The notes: a model not told the origin generated them from the sequence alone. 64,000 nt of DNA from Mucilaginibacter ginsenosidivorax (GCF_007971525.1 NZ_CP042437.1:3534001-3598000); one strand, 5' to 3'; counted from the first letter of the stretch, positions 41,836-50,739 are shown. Numbers and translations: made by a program.

Positions 41836-42516
41836 TTATTGAGCCGACTGTTTAGCCTGGTCTTTCATGGTTGAGTTGGCAACAATTACAATTTCTACCC
41901 GGCGGTTTTTTGCACGGCCATCTACTGTAGTATTGTCGGCAATTGGTTCGGTTTCGCCCTTGCCCGAGGTTTGTAAACGTGATGCGGGAACATTTTGAGC
42001 AGCGATGTACGATTTTACAGATTGTGCCCTTTGTATTGATAAATCCATATTGTGCGCGTCACTTCCTGTATTATCAGTATGGCCAACAATTAAAATATTG
42101 GTTTCGGGGTTGTTTTGAAGCGATACCGCCAGCTTTTGCAAATTGCTTTGTGCTTCTGCTTTTAAGGCAGATTTATCGGTATCAAACAAAATACCCGAGT
42201 CGAATTTCACCAGTATACCTTCACCCTCGCGGGTTACAGTAGCGCCAGGCACAGTTTGCTTAATTTCGGCAGCTTGCCTGTCCATATTCCGGCCAATAAA
42301 TGCACCTGCTGTACCACCCACGGCGCCACCAATAATAGCACCCAAAGCAGTGTTACCTGCAGCCTTGCCAATAAAAGCGCCTACAGTACCACCGGCACCT
42401 GCGCCAATGGCAGCTCCTTTTTGTGTTTTAGTTAATGAATTACAGCCCGAGCCTAATATTCCAACTGTAGCCAATGCTAAACTTAAAGTTGCTACCTTGA
42501 TTTTTAAAGATTTCAT
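41836..42516 (-). CDS. OmpA-family lipoprotein with glycine zipper
   Basis: A 226-residue protein from ATG 42516 (MKSLKIKVATLSLALATVG). Lipobox GILGSGC; a glycine-zipper domain (AAIGAGAGGTVGAFIGKAAG and a second GAIIGGAVGGTAGAFIG); then a C-terminal OmpA domain (SILIVGHTDNTGS-like region: ILIVGHTDNTGSDAHNMDLS, GKGETEPIADN, RRVEIVI) that grips peptidoglycan. It resembles YiaD. It tethers the outer membrane to the wall. A 5' leader with a palindrome-free AT-rich gap precedes it. Confidence 0.92.
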   Translation of the reverse strand: MKSLKIKVATLSLALATVGILGSGCNSLTKTQKGAAIGAGAGGTVGAFIGKAAGNTALGAIIGGAVGGTAGAFIGRNMDRQAAEIKQTVPGATVTREGEGILVKFDSGILFDTDKSALKAEAQSNLQKLAVSLQNNPETNILIVGHTDNTGSDAHNMDLSIQRAQSVKSYIAAQNVPASRLQTSGKGETEPIADNTTVDGRAKNRRVEIVIVANSTMKDQAKQSAQ

Positions 42517-42748
42517 AATAGTATAATTGTATATATACAGTACCATTTGCAAAGCAGATGCCAAAAGCCCAATTGGGATAAACCAACCAGATCTGCCTGC
42601 AAATCCACACTGCCGCTATATTTTTTTAACAATTAAGAAACCAAGGGTTTGAAAAGAGCGTAACGTTTAGTCTTAATCAAAGATGCTGACTAATTTTTAG
42701 TACATAAATGTAAAATTCCAGATACAAAAATAAGCGAAAAGAAGTCGC

Positions 42749-44083
42749 TTAGCTAACTATGATTAAAGTAGCAGGGAAGATAAGTTTGAAGGTACTGCCC
42801 ACATTTTTTTCTGATACCACATCAATTTCGATATCATGGAATCCGGCTATTGATTTTACAATAGGCAGGCCAAGGCCAAAGCTGTCCTGCTGTAATGACT
42901 GGCGAAATTTTTTAAAGCGGTTAAATATAAGAGGAATGGCGTCGGCATCAATACCTATGCCCGTGTCGGTTATACTGATTAAAAATTTGTCGTGAACAGC
43001 CACAGCGGCAACCCGGATACTACCGCCTTCGCGGTTATATTTTATGGCGTTGTTAATCAGGTTGAAAAACAAGTTAAATAACAAGAATTTGTTGATATTA
43101 ACCATGTACCAGTTATCCGGGATTGAAATTTCGTAACTGATGTTTTTATCTTGCAGGCGGATGGAGATTTCGTCATAAACATCTTGCAGCAGTTCGGCAA
43201 CTAAAACCCTGTCCTCTTTTAAAAACTGCTCATTTTCAATCTGTGATATCAGCAGCAGTGTTTTGGTGATACTTTTAAGCCGGTTAAGGATCTTCTGCAT
43301 CTCCAGCAAACGCACCTTTAGTTCGTCATTGATATCCTCTTCCTCAAACATGTTTTCAATTTTTGATTGAAGGATAGATATAGGCGTCATCAACTCATGC
43401 GATGCATTGGAAATAAACTCACGCTCCCGGTGAAATTTATCGGCAATAGTCTCAATCATTTTATGGATGCTCAGATCAAGATGCTCAAAATCAGATGTTG
43501 TAGTGCGCACTTTGCGGTACGACTGAAAATTGGGAAACTTTTGACCTACCAACTTGGTTTTTATTATAATACGCAAGGGCTTAAGTACGTAATTGGAATA
43601 AACCTGGTCGGCAAGTACAGTAAGCAATATCATACCTAACAATACCTCGAAGGCCAGGTTTTGCAGCGGGACACTGGTTTCGTCAAGCGTATCTACACTT
43701 TTTCCAATCTCCAGCAGGTAGTTTTTGTTTTTAACCTTAAAGGTATGGCTCAATATGCGATACTCCAATGTATCGCCTTCGCTAAAAAGGCGTTTACCGC
43801 GTTGGATGGTATCTAAAAAATACTTGGAGTCAACTTCGTCAAGACTAATGTATTCATCTTTAAGGGGCAGGTAGCTACCATACCCTTCGCCGTTTACAAT
43901 ATAGGTTTCAATACCCTGGCTTTTTACAATTTGCAGCAGCTTGTTTTTTTGCTTTATCAGCTTGCTATCAACATAGCTGCTACTTATGTTTTTTATCAAT
44001 ACGGGTACCAGCAATACAAACAGTATCACAATCACCAATTTTGATATGGCGTTAAAAAGCGTAAGTTTTGTCCTTAATTTCAA
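42749..44083 (-). CDS. Sensor histidine kinase
   Basis: A 444-residue two-pass membrane kinase. TM1 about 12-32, a periplasmic sensor (35-140, YVDSKLIKQKNKLLQIVKSQ), TM2 about 145-165, a HisKA region with ISNASHELMTPISIL carrying the phosphorylated His, and HATPase with NLINNAIKYNREGGS, DTGIGIDADAIP and FGLGLPIVKSIA. It pairs with the response regulator gene 4 bases upstream. The signal is unknown. Confidence 0.93.
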   Translation of the reverse strand: MKLRTKLTLFNAISKLVIVILFVLLVPVLIKNISSSYVDSKLIKQKNKLLQIVKSQGIETYIVNGEGYGSYLPLKDEYISLDEVDSKYFLDTIQRGKRLFSEGDTLEYRILSHTFKVKNKNYLLEIGKSVDTLDETSVPLQNLAFEVLLGMILLTVLADQVYSNYVLKPLRIIIKTKLVGQKFPNFQSYRKVRTTTSDFEHLDLSIHKMIETIADKFHREREFISNASHELMTPISILQSKIENMFEEEDINDELKVRLLEMQKILNRLKSITKTLLLISQIENEQFLKEDRVLVAELLQDVYDEISIRLQDKNISYEISIPDNWYMVNINKFLLFNLFFNLINNAIKYNREGGSIRVAAVAVHDKFLISITDTGIGIDADAIPLIFNRFKKFRQSLQQDSFGLGLPIVKSIAGFHDIEIDVVSEKNVGSTFKLIFPATLIIVS

Positions 44084-44087
44084 ATAT

Positions 44088-44771
44088 TCAGGCGTTTATC
44101 TTTACTTTATAGCCCAACCCGCGCACGGTCTCCAACCAATCGGGCGATGCAAATGCATTTAACTTTTTCCGGATATTTTTAATGTGTGCGTCTATGTAAT
44201 TGGAGTCGTAATCATTATTAACCACACTACCCCAAATATGTTCGCTTAACTGCATCCTGGTAAGCGTGCGGTTTTTATGCAGAATGAGGTAAGCAATCAG
44301 GTCAAATTCTTTTTTGGTAATGGTGTTAACCATGCTGGTGCCATATGAAATGGTGCGGTTGGTTAAATCAATCAGGAAACCATCAAGGTCAATAATGTTA
44401 TTTTTTACCCCAAACTTACGGCGAATGATGGCCTGCATCCTGCTTTGCAGTTCAAGTAACGAAAACGGCTTGGGCAGGTAATCATCGGCGCCCAAATCAA
44501 GCCCTTTAATGCGGTCATTAATCTCGGTACGGGCAGTTAGTATAATACATGCGGCGTCTAAACCTTGTTTTTTTACCTCTTTTAACAGGTCAAGACCATC
44601 GTAATCCGGTAAGCCGAGGTCAATCAGGATAAAATCGTATAAATTGACAGCAATTTTTTCTGATGCCGAAGCCCCGTCATAACAAACCTCGCAGATGTAA
44701 TTATAATTTGTCAGGAATATTTCCAGCTCGTGTGCAAGCGCTTTTTCGTCTTCGATGATCAAAACATTCAT
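44088..44771 (-). CDS. OmpR/PhoB-family response regulator
   Basis: A 227-residue regulator. Receiver domain 1-120 with acidic NVLIIEDEKALAHE and phosphorylated Asp in DFILIDLGLPDYDG; TARTEIN with the switch Thr; winged helix 130-225 (KEFDLIAYLILHKNRTLTRMQ, ETVRGLGYKVK). It controls transcription on signal from the kinase gene. The outer-membrane protein gene lies 9 bases upstream. Confidence 0.95.
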   Translation of the reverse strand: MNVLIIEDEKALAHELEIFLTNYNYICEVCYDGASASEKIAVNLYDFILIDLGLPDYDGLDLLKEVKKQGLDAACIILTARTEINDRIKGLDLGADDYLPKPFSLLELQSRMQAIIRRKFGVKNNIIDLDGFLIDLTNRTISYGTSMVNTITKKEFDLIAYLILHKNRTLTRMQLSEHIWGSVVNNDYDSNYIDAHIKNIRKKLNAFASPDWLETVRGLGYKVKINA

Positions 44772-44780
44772 GCGCTGCTA

Positions 44781-45656
44781 TTAATAAAACAAGTAAAAAA
44801 ATGTAAGATTAAAAAACGATTCTTTGTGGTTTTCCAGCACCCCCTCTACGTTAACAGGGATTGAATAACGCCAGGAGGCCTCAAGGGTATAATGAGGCCG
44901 GTTATAAGCAATAGGTACTTTAAAGCTATAGTTAAGCATTTTAAACTTACGGTTGTAACGCGCCGAGTTTGGGTCATCGTACACATAAATATTGTCAATC
45001 TCTTGTTTAAAACGATGATCTACCGAGTAGCGCTGTACAAAATTTTGAGTGCCTGTTATAAAGTTAAATGATGGATTGAATGAAAGGTAATCCTGGTCGT
45101 CAAAAATGCTCCAGCTGGTTTCAATATATTTGGAGTTTGTAACGGTAACAAAAAAATCGTTGGATTTTCCAAAAAGATAGTCGGCTATAACACTGGTTTT
45201 CAAGAACTTCCAGTCGTATGAATTTTTTAGGTTGATATCATTTGACGAGGCCGACTTAATAACATTGGCCTGTTTATTAAATATAAACCGGGTATAGCTT
45301 ACCGCTCCTGAAAACTGTTTAGAAAATTTATAAAAGTAGCCGCCGCCAACATCAACTTCGTCAACCGGCGCATACCCCAAAACCTTTAAAATAGAGCCAT
45401 AAGCAAAAAAGCCTTGCTTTGTGTTATAAATAACATCGCCTGTAACAAAGGGATATTTAACCGGGCTGGTGCGCCCGAAAAAGAGCGCGTCGCTGCCATA
45501 GTTTATCCCTACCGAAACAGATTGTTTCCTGATGACGGTATCTGTATCGGCCACAATGTGGATGTTGCCACCGGTAAAAAGCGTGTTGTTAATACCCGTA
45601 GCGTATAAGGCATTACTGCCGGCAATAAAAAAAAGTAAGCAAAGGTACTTCATCAA
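44781..45656 (-). CDS. Outer-membrane beta-barrel protein (hypothetical)
   Basis: A 291-residue protein with a signal peptide (LYATGIN, residues 1-20) and amphipathic strands such as HYTLEASWRYSIPVNV, ending SFFNLTFFYLFY, the aromatic-rich terminus of an outer-membrane barrel. No named family is recognised. It is in a unit with the two-component system and the Pro/Lys-rich protein, so it may be that system's sensor partner or target. Confidence 0.65.
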   Translation of the reverse strand: MMKYLCLLFFIAGSNALYATGINNTLFTGGNIHIVADTDTVIRKQSVSVGINYGSDALFFGRTSPVKYPFVTGDVIYNTKQGFFAYGSILKVLGYAPVDEVDVGGGYFYKFSKQFSGAVSYTRFIFNKQANVIKSASSNDINLKNSYDWKFLKTSVIADYLFGKSNDFFVTVTNSKYIETSWSIFDDQDYLSFNPSFNFITGTQNFVQRYSVDHRFKQEIDNIYVYDDPNSARYNRKFKMLNYSFKVPIAYNRPHYTLEASWRYSIPVNVEGVLENHKESFFNLTFFYLFY

Positions 45657-45686
45657 AAATTGGTAAATTGTTTGTTAACCACCTGT

Positions 45687-46025
45687 TTAATCGCCATTTC
45701 TTCGAGGTATTTCTGGCGGGCGCTCCAACCCTTCAGGGCGGCGCTGTCTTTTAGGCTTGGGTTTAGGCGGCACAGGCGGAGTGTTTTCATCTACCTTTGC
45801 CGGCTTGGCCTGCCGTTTTGCCTTAGCTACCTCTTTAATTTTATTTTTTTCTTCCTGCTCCTTTTTACTTTTTGATAACGTAGTATCGGCCGGTAAATTA
45901 TGATATTGCAACTTAACCGCATGATGGTATTCAACCGGATGTGATGGGCTGTTTGTTGTACCGGCAGCTGATAATCGTGGCGTAAATATCAATAACAGGA
46001 CAATATACGCAAACCACTTTACCAT
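45687..46025 (-). CDS. Exported Pro/Lys-rich small protein
   Basis: A 112-residue protein with a signal peptide (LIFTPRLSAAG). The mature part has a charged coil (SKSKKEQEEKNKIKEVAKAK) followed by a proline-rich basic tail (PPVPPKPKPKRQRRPEGL). No domain is recognised. It lies 30 bases before the barrel gene and probably belongs to the same operon; such tails may span the wall or bind peptidoglycan. Confidence 0.6.
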   Translation of the reverse strand: MVKWFAYIVLLLIFTPRLSAAGTTNSPSHPVEYHHAVKLQYHNLPADTTLSKSKKEQEEKNKIKEVAKAKRQAKPAKVDENTPPVPPKPKPKRQRRPEGLERPPEIPRRNGD

Positions 46026-46217
46026 TGAGAGGAAGAAAAACTTAAAATTATATTCAAATATCGGTCAATATAAACAGTAATACCCAAATCGGGGGTACTG
46101 TTGATAACAATTATCACCAGTTTATTTAAGCCGGGGGACAATGCTTGCATAAACAAGTGATTACACACTTGCCGGAATAATTATGATTGGTTTAAAATTA
46201 ATGCAGTTGAAGCAGGG

Positions 46218-47159
46218 TTATATACTAACGCCTTTTGAAGTGTAAACACGGTTCTGATCGTCAACAATAACACAGGCAATTTGGTTTAGCTGGTTAATTA
46301 AGTACATACCGGCGTTAATGCCAATGCTTATCATAGGGGATGCCATAGCATCGGCCAGTTCGGCAGTGGGGCTAAGTATGCTTACACTTTTAATTTCGCT
46401 TACCGGGAAACCTTTATTGGTATTGGCAATACTTTGAAATTTTTTCTTGCTGATGCTGGCATATTTTTCGGCATTTACCGATGTAGCAAAAGCCATATTG
46501 CTGATGTTAAGATGAGCGAAAGGTTGTTTCCTTTGTTCAGGGTCGGCAGTGCCTACCGTCCATGGTTTGTTGTTGGGTTGCGTACCCCAGGTTAACAGGT
46601 CGCCGCCTGAATTGATAACGCCGCTGGTAACACCATTCATTTGTAAAACAAACTTTGCCCTATCGGCAGCATAGCCTTTACTGTTGGCGCCGAAGCCAAT
46701 ACGCATACCTTTTTCTTTTAAAAAGATAGTTTGCCTGGTGGCATCAAGTACAACATTTTGATAGTTGGTTTGCATTACTGAGTAAGGGGCCGTTTTAACA
46801 GTCACGTTTTCAACCGAAGATGTATCGTTGCCGGTATTGCCGGTAAAATAGGTAATATCAAAAGCGCCGTGTGTAAGTTCAGATATCTGTAAAGCGCGGC
46901 TAATTAACCTGAAAATTTCGCCATTAGCCTTTACGGGCGCTACACCGGCTTCACGGTTAATTTGTTTAATATTGCTGTGATCGCCAAAAGCCGAAAGTAG
47001 TTTTTCAACCCGGTTTATCTCGTCGATAGCAATTTCTATTTGTTCATTGGCCAATAAAGGGTCATTCCCAACCACACTAATCTCAAATTTATCACCCATA
47101 GCGTGTACATTGCGTTTGTAGGTGGTTAAATTGTTACTTAAAGTTTTTACTGCCAGCAT
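46218..47159 (-). CDS. apbE: FAD:protein FMN transferase (ApbE-like)
   Basis: A 313-residue protein. ApbE marks: AMGDKFEISVVGND (start of the domain), RVEKLLSAFGDHSNIKQIN, GFGANSKGYAADRAKFVLQ, SGVINSGGDLLTWG, and SVSILSPTAELADAMASPM. It attaches FMN covalently to exported flavoproteins such as NqrB, NqrC or RnfG. It has no obvious signal peptide, so it may be cytoplasmic or anchored. It lies upstream of the Pro/Lys-rich gene with a 190-base gap that contains a weak hairpin (46074-46104). Confidence 0.88.
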   Translation of the reverse strand: MLAVKTLSNNLTTYKRNVHAMGDKFEISVVGNDPLLANEQIEIAIDEINRVEKLLSAFGDHSNIKQINREAGVAPVKANGEIFRLISRALQISELTHGAFDITYFTGNTGNDTSSVENVTVKTAPYSVMQTNYQNVVLDATRQTIFLKEKGMRIGFGANSKGYAADRAKFVLQMNGVTSGVINSGGDLLTWGTQPNNKPWTVGTADPEQRKQPFAHLNISNMAFATSVNAEKYASISKKKFQSIANTNKGFPVSEIKSVSILSPTAELADAMASPMISIGINAGMYLINQLNQIACVIVDDQNRVYTSKGVSI

Positions 47160-47491
47160 AAAATAAATTTTTTATCGTCAAAAAATCAAACTACTCAAAT
47201 CCCGCTGTGAAATGATTTTGCTTATAACAAAAATGTTACCTCTCACCTCTACAACAACTAAGGTAGATTGCTTGTATGAAAATAAGATGAAAACAAGATT
47301 GCGAATAACGTAAATCGACGATTTAGCTGTAAATTGGAGGAAAGGGTAAGAAATAAAGACAAAAAACTGACAATTTTTTTGAATAGATTGGATGGCAATT
47401 TATTTTGTGCAAAGACGCAAACATGGTATGACGAAAAGTAATTCATTTGTTTTTTTGCTCCCTTAGCGTCCCGGAAAAAAAAATCCAACGC
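47160..47491. other. Intergenic gap with no recognised gene
   Basis: A 332-base AT-rich stretch between apbE and the DtxR-type gene, both leftward. Short frames here start without ribosome-binding sites. No hairpin or repeat family is seen, and promoter elements for apbE are not clear. Confidence 0.5.
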
Positions 47492-48145
47492 TCAGTCAAT
47501 CAAAATATTCTCGCCAAATTTTTGCGATACGGTAGTGTTTTCTTTACCGTTGATGCTGATCACGAGGGAATTATCGAAAAGTATTTTTTCGACGAGCTGG
47601 ATGCGGGTACCAATGCCAATATTGAGCTTGATGAGGTATTGCAAAAACGAGTTGCTGGTATCGCGCACGGCTGCCACGCGGCATGCCGCACCAGGCTTAA
47701 GATCAGTTAACGTTACCGAAAATGATTTGGGCACCTTTCCGTTGGCTTTTGGGATGGGATCGCCGTGAGGATCGTATTCGGGGAAGCCCAGGAATTTGTC
47801 AAGTCTGTCGGCCAGTGTTGCATCGCTGATGTGTTCCAGCTCCTCGGCAATATCATGGATCTCGTCCCAATGATAGCCCAGTTTTTCTAACAGGAAAACT
47901 TCCCAAAGGCGGTGCCGGCGTACAATTAGTACCGCATCTTTTAAGCCTTGTGGGGTAAGTTTTACGCCCACCTTTTTATCATAGGCTATCAGCTCCTTTT
48001 CGGTAAGCTTCCTGATCATATCAACTACCGAGGCGGGGTTATTACCCAGCGCTTCGGCTATGGCCGTTGGCGTTATTTTAACGTCTTTTTGCTGCGCGAT
48101 ACGGTAAATGGCCTTTAGATAATTTTCTTCTGATAATGTATACAT
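47492..48145 (-). CDS. DtxR/MntR-family metal-dependent transcriptional regulator
   Basis: A 217-residue protein from ATG 48145 (MYTLSEENYLKAIYRIAQQK); an upstream TTG is not favoured. N-terminal winged helix with TPTAIAEALGNNPASVVDMIRKL; dimerisation domain with the metal residues in RRHRLWEVFLLEKLGYHWDEIHDIAEELEH; a C-terminal FeoA-like domain (LTDLKPGAACRVAAVRDTS). It represses metal uptake genes on binding manganese or iron. A -7 element TATGTTTG lies at 48167-48174. An IS630-type element has inserted 90 bases upstream. Confidence 0.94.
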   Translation of the reverse strand: MYTLSEENYLKAIYRIAQQKDVKITPTAIAEALGNNPASVVDMIRKLTEKELIAYDKKVGVKLTPQGLKDAVLIVRRHRLWEVFLLEKLGYHWDEIHDIAEELEHISDATLADRLDKFLGFPEYDPHGDPIPKANGKVPKSFSVTLTDLKPGAACRVAAVRDTSNSFLQYLIKLNIGIGTRIQLVEKILFDNSLVISINGKENTTVSQKFGENILID

Positions 48146-48184
48146 CCTTGTTGCACTGGAAACATACAAACATAAATAAAAACC

Positions 48185-48229
48185 AGCCGGTTTGTAATAG
48201 TTAAGGATGCTTAATATTGTAAACCGGCT
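48185..48229. repeat. 45-base imperfect palindrome upstream of the DtxR-type gene
   Basis: AGCCGGTTT (48185-48193) pairs with AAACCGGCT (48221-48229), and the inner bases GTAATAGTTAAG / CTTAATATTGTAAA also pair. It stands between the start of the regulator gene and the IS630 end, so it may be a terminator of the gene beyond the insertion or an operator. Confidence 0.6.
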
Positions 48230-48240
48230 TTATATAAGGT

Positions 48241-48771
48241 CTAATAATTAATTTCACAAACGGTTTTTAGTTCAATATTGGGTTTTAGGAAATGAGAGAA
48301 CATTTTCCAAAAAGCAGCCTTTCTTTCTTTAAGGGTCTTAAGATACCTGTTATGCGTTATTTTCTTTCTCATATACCACCACGCCCTTTCAACTGCATTG
48401 AGATCAGGGCTGTATGGTGGTAGGAAAAACAATTCTAATACCGGATGCCTTTCAATCCATGCGTTTATTTTCTTTGCATGGTGGTAGGCTACATTGTCTA
48501 ATACCACAATTATCTTTGATACTCCTTTATAGGTTGCCAGTATTTTCTTCAGATGTTTCTTAAAGGTATGGCTATTGCCTTTATCTGCAAAACTTACCGT
48601 TATTTGGCCCGTATCATAATTATAACTTCCGAAAACAGTTTGCCTTTCCCTTTTTCGCTGCTTACACGGTATCTGAGGTTGTTCGCCTTTCTTTGACCAC
48701 CCGTAGCTTACCGTAGCCGTGTTGGACAGCGAACACTCGTCTTCGTAAAGCAATACACTATCCGGGGGCAA
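48241..48771 (-). CDS. IS630 transposase, DDE catalytic part (orfB)
   Basis: A 176-residue frame beginning at TTG, but really open from about 48786. It carries the catalytic domain: LLYEDECSLSNTATVSYGW (first acidic residues), KIIVVLDNVAYHH and LFLPPYSPDLNAVERAWW with the DDE glutamate. It lies in the +1 frame relative to the upstream frame; the run of eight A (minus strand, 48788-48781) separates them. Read through, the fused protein would be about 350 residues, normal for the family. Confidence 0.9.
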   Translation of the reverse strand: MPPDSVLLYEDECSLSNTATVSYGWSKKGEQPQIPCKQRKRERQTVFGSYNYDTGQITVSFADKGNSHTFKKHLKKILATYKGVSKIIVVLDNVAYHHAKKINAWIERHPVLELFFLPPYSPDLNAVERAWWYMRKKITHNRYLKTLKERKAAFWKMFSHFLKPNIELKTVCEINY

Positions 48772-48772
48772 T

Positions 48773-49288
48773 TCAAGGAGTTTTTTTTAATGCCACTTTA
48801 AATGCTTCTTGTTTTTGTGTATCCGTTTCAGGGAATAAACCCCGCCCTTTCTGATAGGTAAAGCCTAATGATTTAATAATATTATAAATCTGGGCTTTCT
48901 TATAAACAAGGCCGTAATTCTTTGCTATCCATTCGATCAACAACGGCCCTGTCCATGTAGCGGTGTTATAACCATGGCCTGCGGGCGATTCCTTTGTCAA
49001 CAAATCAGCTATCCTGTTCCGCTGTACCTCATTCAGTCTTGCTGTCCGGCCCCTGCCTGGCTTATCCCTTAAACCGTCTATGCCTTCTTTTTCAAACCGA
49101 TGTACCCAATTAGTGATTTGTTTAAAACTGGTATTATATAATTCTTCCAGTTTTCTGCTTGGCTGTCCTATGGATACCTGGTAGACAGCATACAAACGTA
49201 TCCCTATTGTGTAACGCTCATCGTCCCGGAACATTGCTTTTATCTCATCCGGCGCATAATTCTCTACCTTTAATACTGGCCTTGACAT
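48773..49288 (-). CDS. IS630 transposase, DNA-binding part (orfA)
   Basis: A 171-residue frame with two helix-turn-helix regions: RKLEELYNTSFKQITNWVHRF and a winged-helix region (LLIEWIAKNYGLVYKKAQIYNIIKSLG split by the family's linker GHGYNTATWTGP). It binds the inverted repeats. After VALKK the frame reaches TP and a stop, whereas the +1 frame continues LLELPPDSVLLYEDE, the usual linker to the catalytic core. Confidence 0.9.
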   Translation of the reverse strand: MSRPVLKVENYAPDEIKAMFRDDERYTIGIRLYAVYQVSIGQPSRKLEELYNTSFKQITNWVHRFEKEGIDGLRDKPGRGRTARLNEVQRNRIADLLTKESPAGHGYNTATWTGPLLIEWIAKNYGLVYKKAQIYNIIKSLGFTYQKGRGLFPETDTQKQEAFKVALKKTP

Positions 49289-49357
49289 TTTGTATCTCCT
49301 TTCTTTTTATAAAGATACAATTATTATTGTGTAATTATTTAATGGACTTTATGTAAA

Positions 49358-49393
49358 CAAAACAGGCCTCCGTGTTACCGGAAGCCTGTTTTG
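49358..49393 (-). terminator. Terminator of the His/Gly-rich exported protein gene
   Basis: CAAAACAGGC (49358-49367) pairs with GCCTGTTTTG (49384-49393). Shares its core with the terminators at 13093 and 50161. Confidence 0.8.
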
Positions 49394-49409
49394 TTATTTT
49401 ATTTAGTTA

Positions 49410-50018
49410 TTAATGATGACCATGACCACCGCCATGTTCACCCCCTCCGCCATGGTTGCCATGATCGCCTCCACCACCATGGTTACCATGATCGCCACCA
49501 AAATGACCGCCGCCGTTGCCATGAAATTGTGGGCCACGACCACCATGGTTGCCATTGTCAAAGTGTCCATTGCCACGGGTGTATGCTACCCTGCGGTCAT
49601 GATTGCCTCTCCAGTAGTTGGCGTACCTAACATCGTGGCTGTTGCGGATAACAACCTGGTCATGACGGCCTCTGTAGCCGGCATACCTTGTTCTGTAAAC
49701 ATCGTTTCTTACCCAGGGGTTGCGATCATTGATAACCACTTTATAGCTGTGGTATAAATCATAGTTGCGGTACCTAACCGGTAAATAGGCTCGGTGCACC
49801 CATACATTGTTATCAAAGTATACGTACTGGTGTGTTGGCACATCATAGTAAGTATCAATATCGGGCATGTAATAATAGTTGGCATAATCGTATCCAACCG
49901 GGCCCCAGGCAGGTTGGCTGCCAATGTTTACCCCAAAGCTCACGCTTACCTGGGCACTGGCTGTTTTAACAGCGAAGCAGCTTAATAATATTGCTGCCGA
50001 CAGGATCATCTTTTTCAT
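49410..50018 (-). CDS. Exported protein with His/Gly-rich tail (paralogue 1)
   Basis: A 202-residue protein with a signal peptide (KTASAQ, residues 1-22). Residues 23-145 contain repeated Tyr-rich units (YYYMPDIDTYYDVPTHQYVYFDNNVWV and on). The last 55 residues are a His/Gly/Asn tail (GNHGGGGDHGNHGGGG, ending GHGHH) able to bind metals such as nickel, zinc or copper. It is a tandem paralogue of the next gene, with about half of the core identical. No family name is recognised. Envelope or surface location (inference). Confidence 0.75.
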   Translation of the reverse strand: MKKMILSAAILLSCFAVKTASAQVSVSFGVNIGSQPAWGPVGYDYANYYYMPDIDTYYDVPTHQYVYFDNNVWVHRAYLPVRYRNYDLYHSYKVVINDRNPWVRNDVYRTRYAGYRGRHDQVVIRNSHDVRYANYWRGNHDRRVAYTRGNGHFDNGNHGGRGPQFHGNGGGHFGGDHGNHGGGGDHGNHGGGGEHGGGHGHH

Positions 50019-50160
50019 TTGTTTTCTGTTTAAGTAGTGCCCCCTTGTTTGACGACCAATAGATTGCCAAACGGTAGCATTGTTTGGATGTATGACAATA
50101 TTTAATCAAAAAAGTTTAAATATTAAAAAAAACACTTTCGTACGGCCATCCGGCGCATAA

Positions 50161-50195
50161 AAAAACAGGCTTTGGTATTACCGAAGCCTGTTTTG
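50161..50195 (-). terminator. Terminator of the gene at 50218
   Basis: AAACAGGCTTTGG pairs with CCGAAGCCTGTTT around TATTA. Its core is shared with 13093-13128 and 49358-49393. Confidence 0.8.
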
Positions 50196-50217
50196 TATAA
50201 AAATTAACAATCAAAAA

Positions 50218-50739
50218 TTAATCTCTGTGGCCATGGCCTTTATCATCGTGACGGTCATCTTTACGGTCATCACGACGATCTTTGCGTACCTCTTTGTGTA
50301 CAATTACCTTACGGGAGTTGCCTCGGCCATTGCCATTCCAGTGGTCTTTGTATTTAACCTCGCGGCTATCGCGGATAATGGTTTGGTCATGATGGCCCCT
50401 GTAGTTTGCATATTTTGTGCGGTAAACAGTGTTGTGTACCCACGGCGTACGTTCATTAACTACAACTTTGTATCCGTGGTAAACATCATAATTGCTGTAA
50501 CGGGGCGGTAACGCCGCCGAATGGATCCATACGTTGTTGTTGAAATAAACATACTGGTGCGCATTTACATCGTAGTATGAGTCAATGGCGGGCATATAGT
50601 AATAGTCGGCCCGGTCATAACCGGTTGGCCCCCATTCGGGCTGGCTGCCAATATTTATGCTTAAACTAATCTGGGCGCTTGCAGGTTTTATTGCTAAACA
50701 GCCTAAAAATATCGCGGCTGTTAAAATGATCTTTTTCAT
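50218..50739 (-). CDS. Exported protein with Lys/Asp/Arg-rich tail (paralogue 2)
   Basis: A 173-residue protein with a signal peptide (KPASAQ, residues 1-22). The core aligns with the gene at 49410: GSQPEWGPTGYDRADYYYMP, YYDVNAHQYVYFNNNVWIHS and WVHNTVYRTKYANYRGHHDQ. The tail differs: KEVRKDRRDDRKDDRHDDKG. So the core is duplicated while the tail is charged rather than His/Gly-rich. It sits 199 bases upstream of its paralogue and has its own terminator. Function unknown. Confidence 0.75.
   Translation of the reverse strand: MKKIILTAAIFLGCLAIKPASAQISLSINIGSQPEWGPTGYDRADYYYMPAIDSYYDVNAHQYVYFNNNVWIHSAALPPRYSNYDVYHGYKVVVNERTPWVHNTVYRTKYANYRGHHDQTIIRDSREVKYKDHWNGNGRGNSRKVIVHKEVRKDRRDDRKDDRHDDKGHGHRD

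Larger units (their letters stand above)
48237..49349 (-). mobile_element. IS630-family insertion sequence
   Basis: About 1.11 kb with two transposase frames on the minus strand. The ends are flanked by TA at 48235-48236 and 49350-49351, the target duplication of this family. Ends read AGGTCTAATAATTA (left) and AAGTCCATTAAATAATTA (right, inverted), an imperfect inverted repeat. The left end lies 90 bases upstream of the DtxR-type gene; the right end abuts the terminator of the gene at 49410. GC is lower than that of its neighbours. Confidence 0.85.

Noticed and set aside
47160..47491. Search for a tRNA or small RNA in the gap before the DtxR-type gene
   Set aside because: No cloverleaf, terminator or conserved motif could be recognised.
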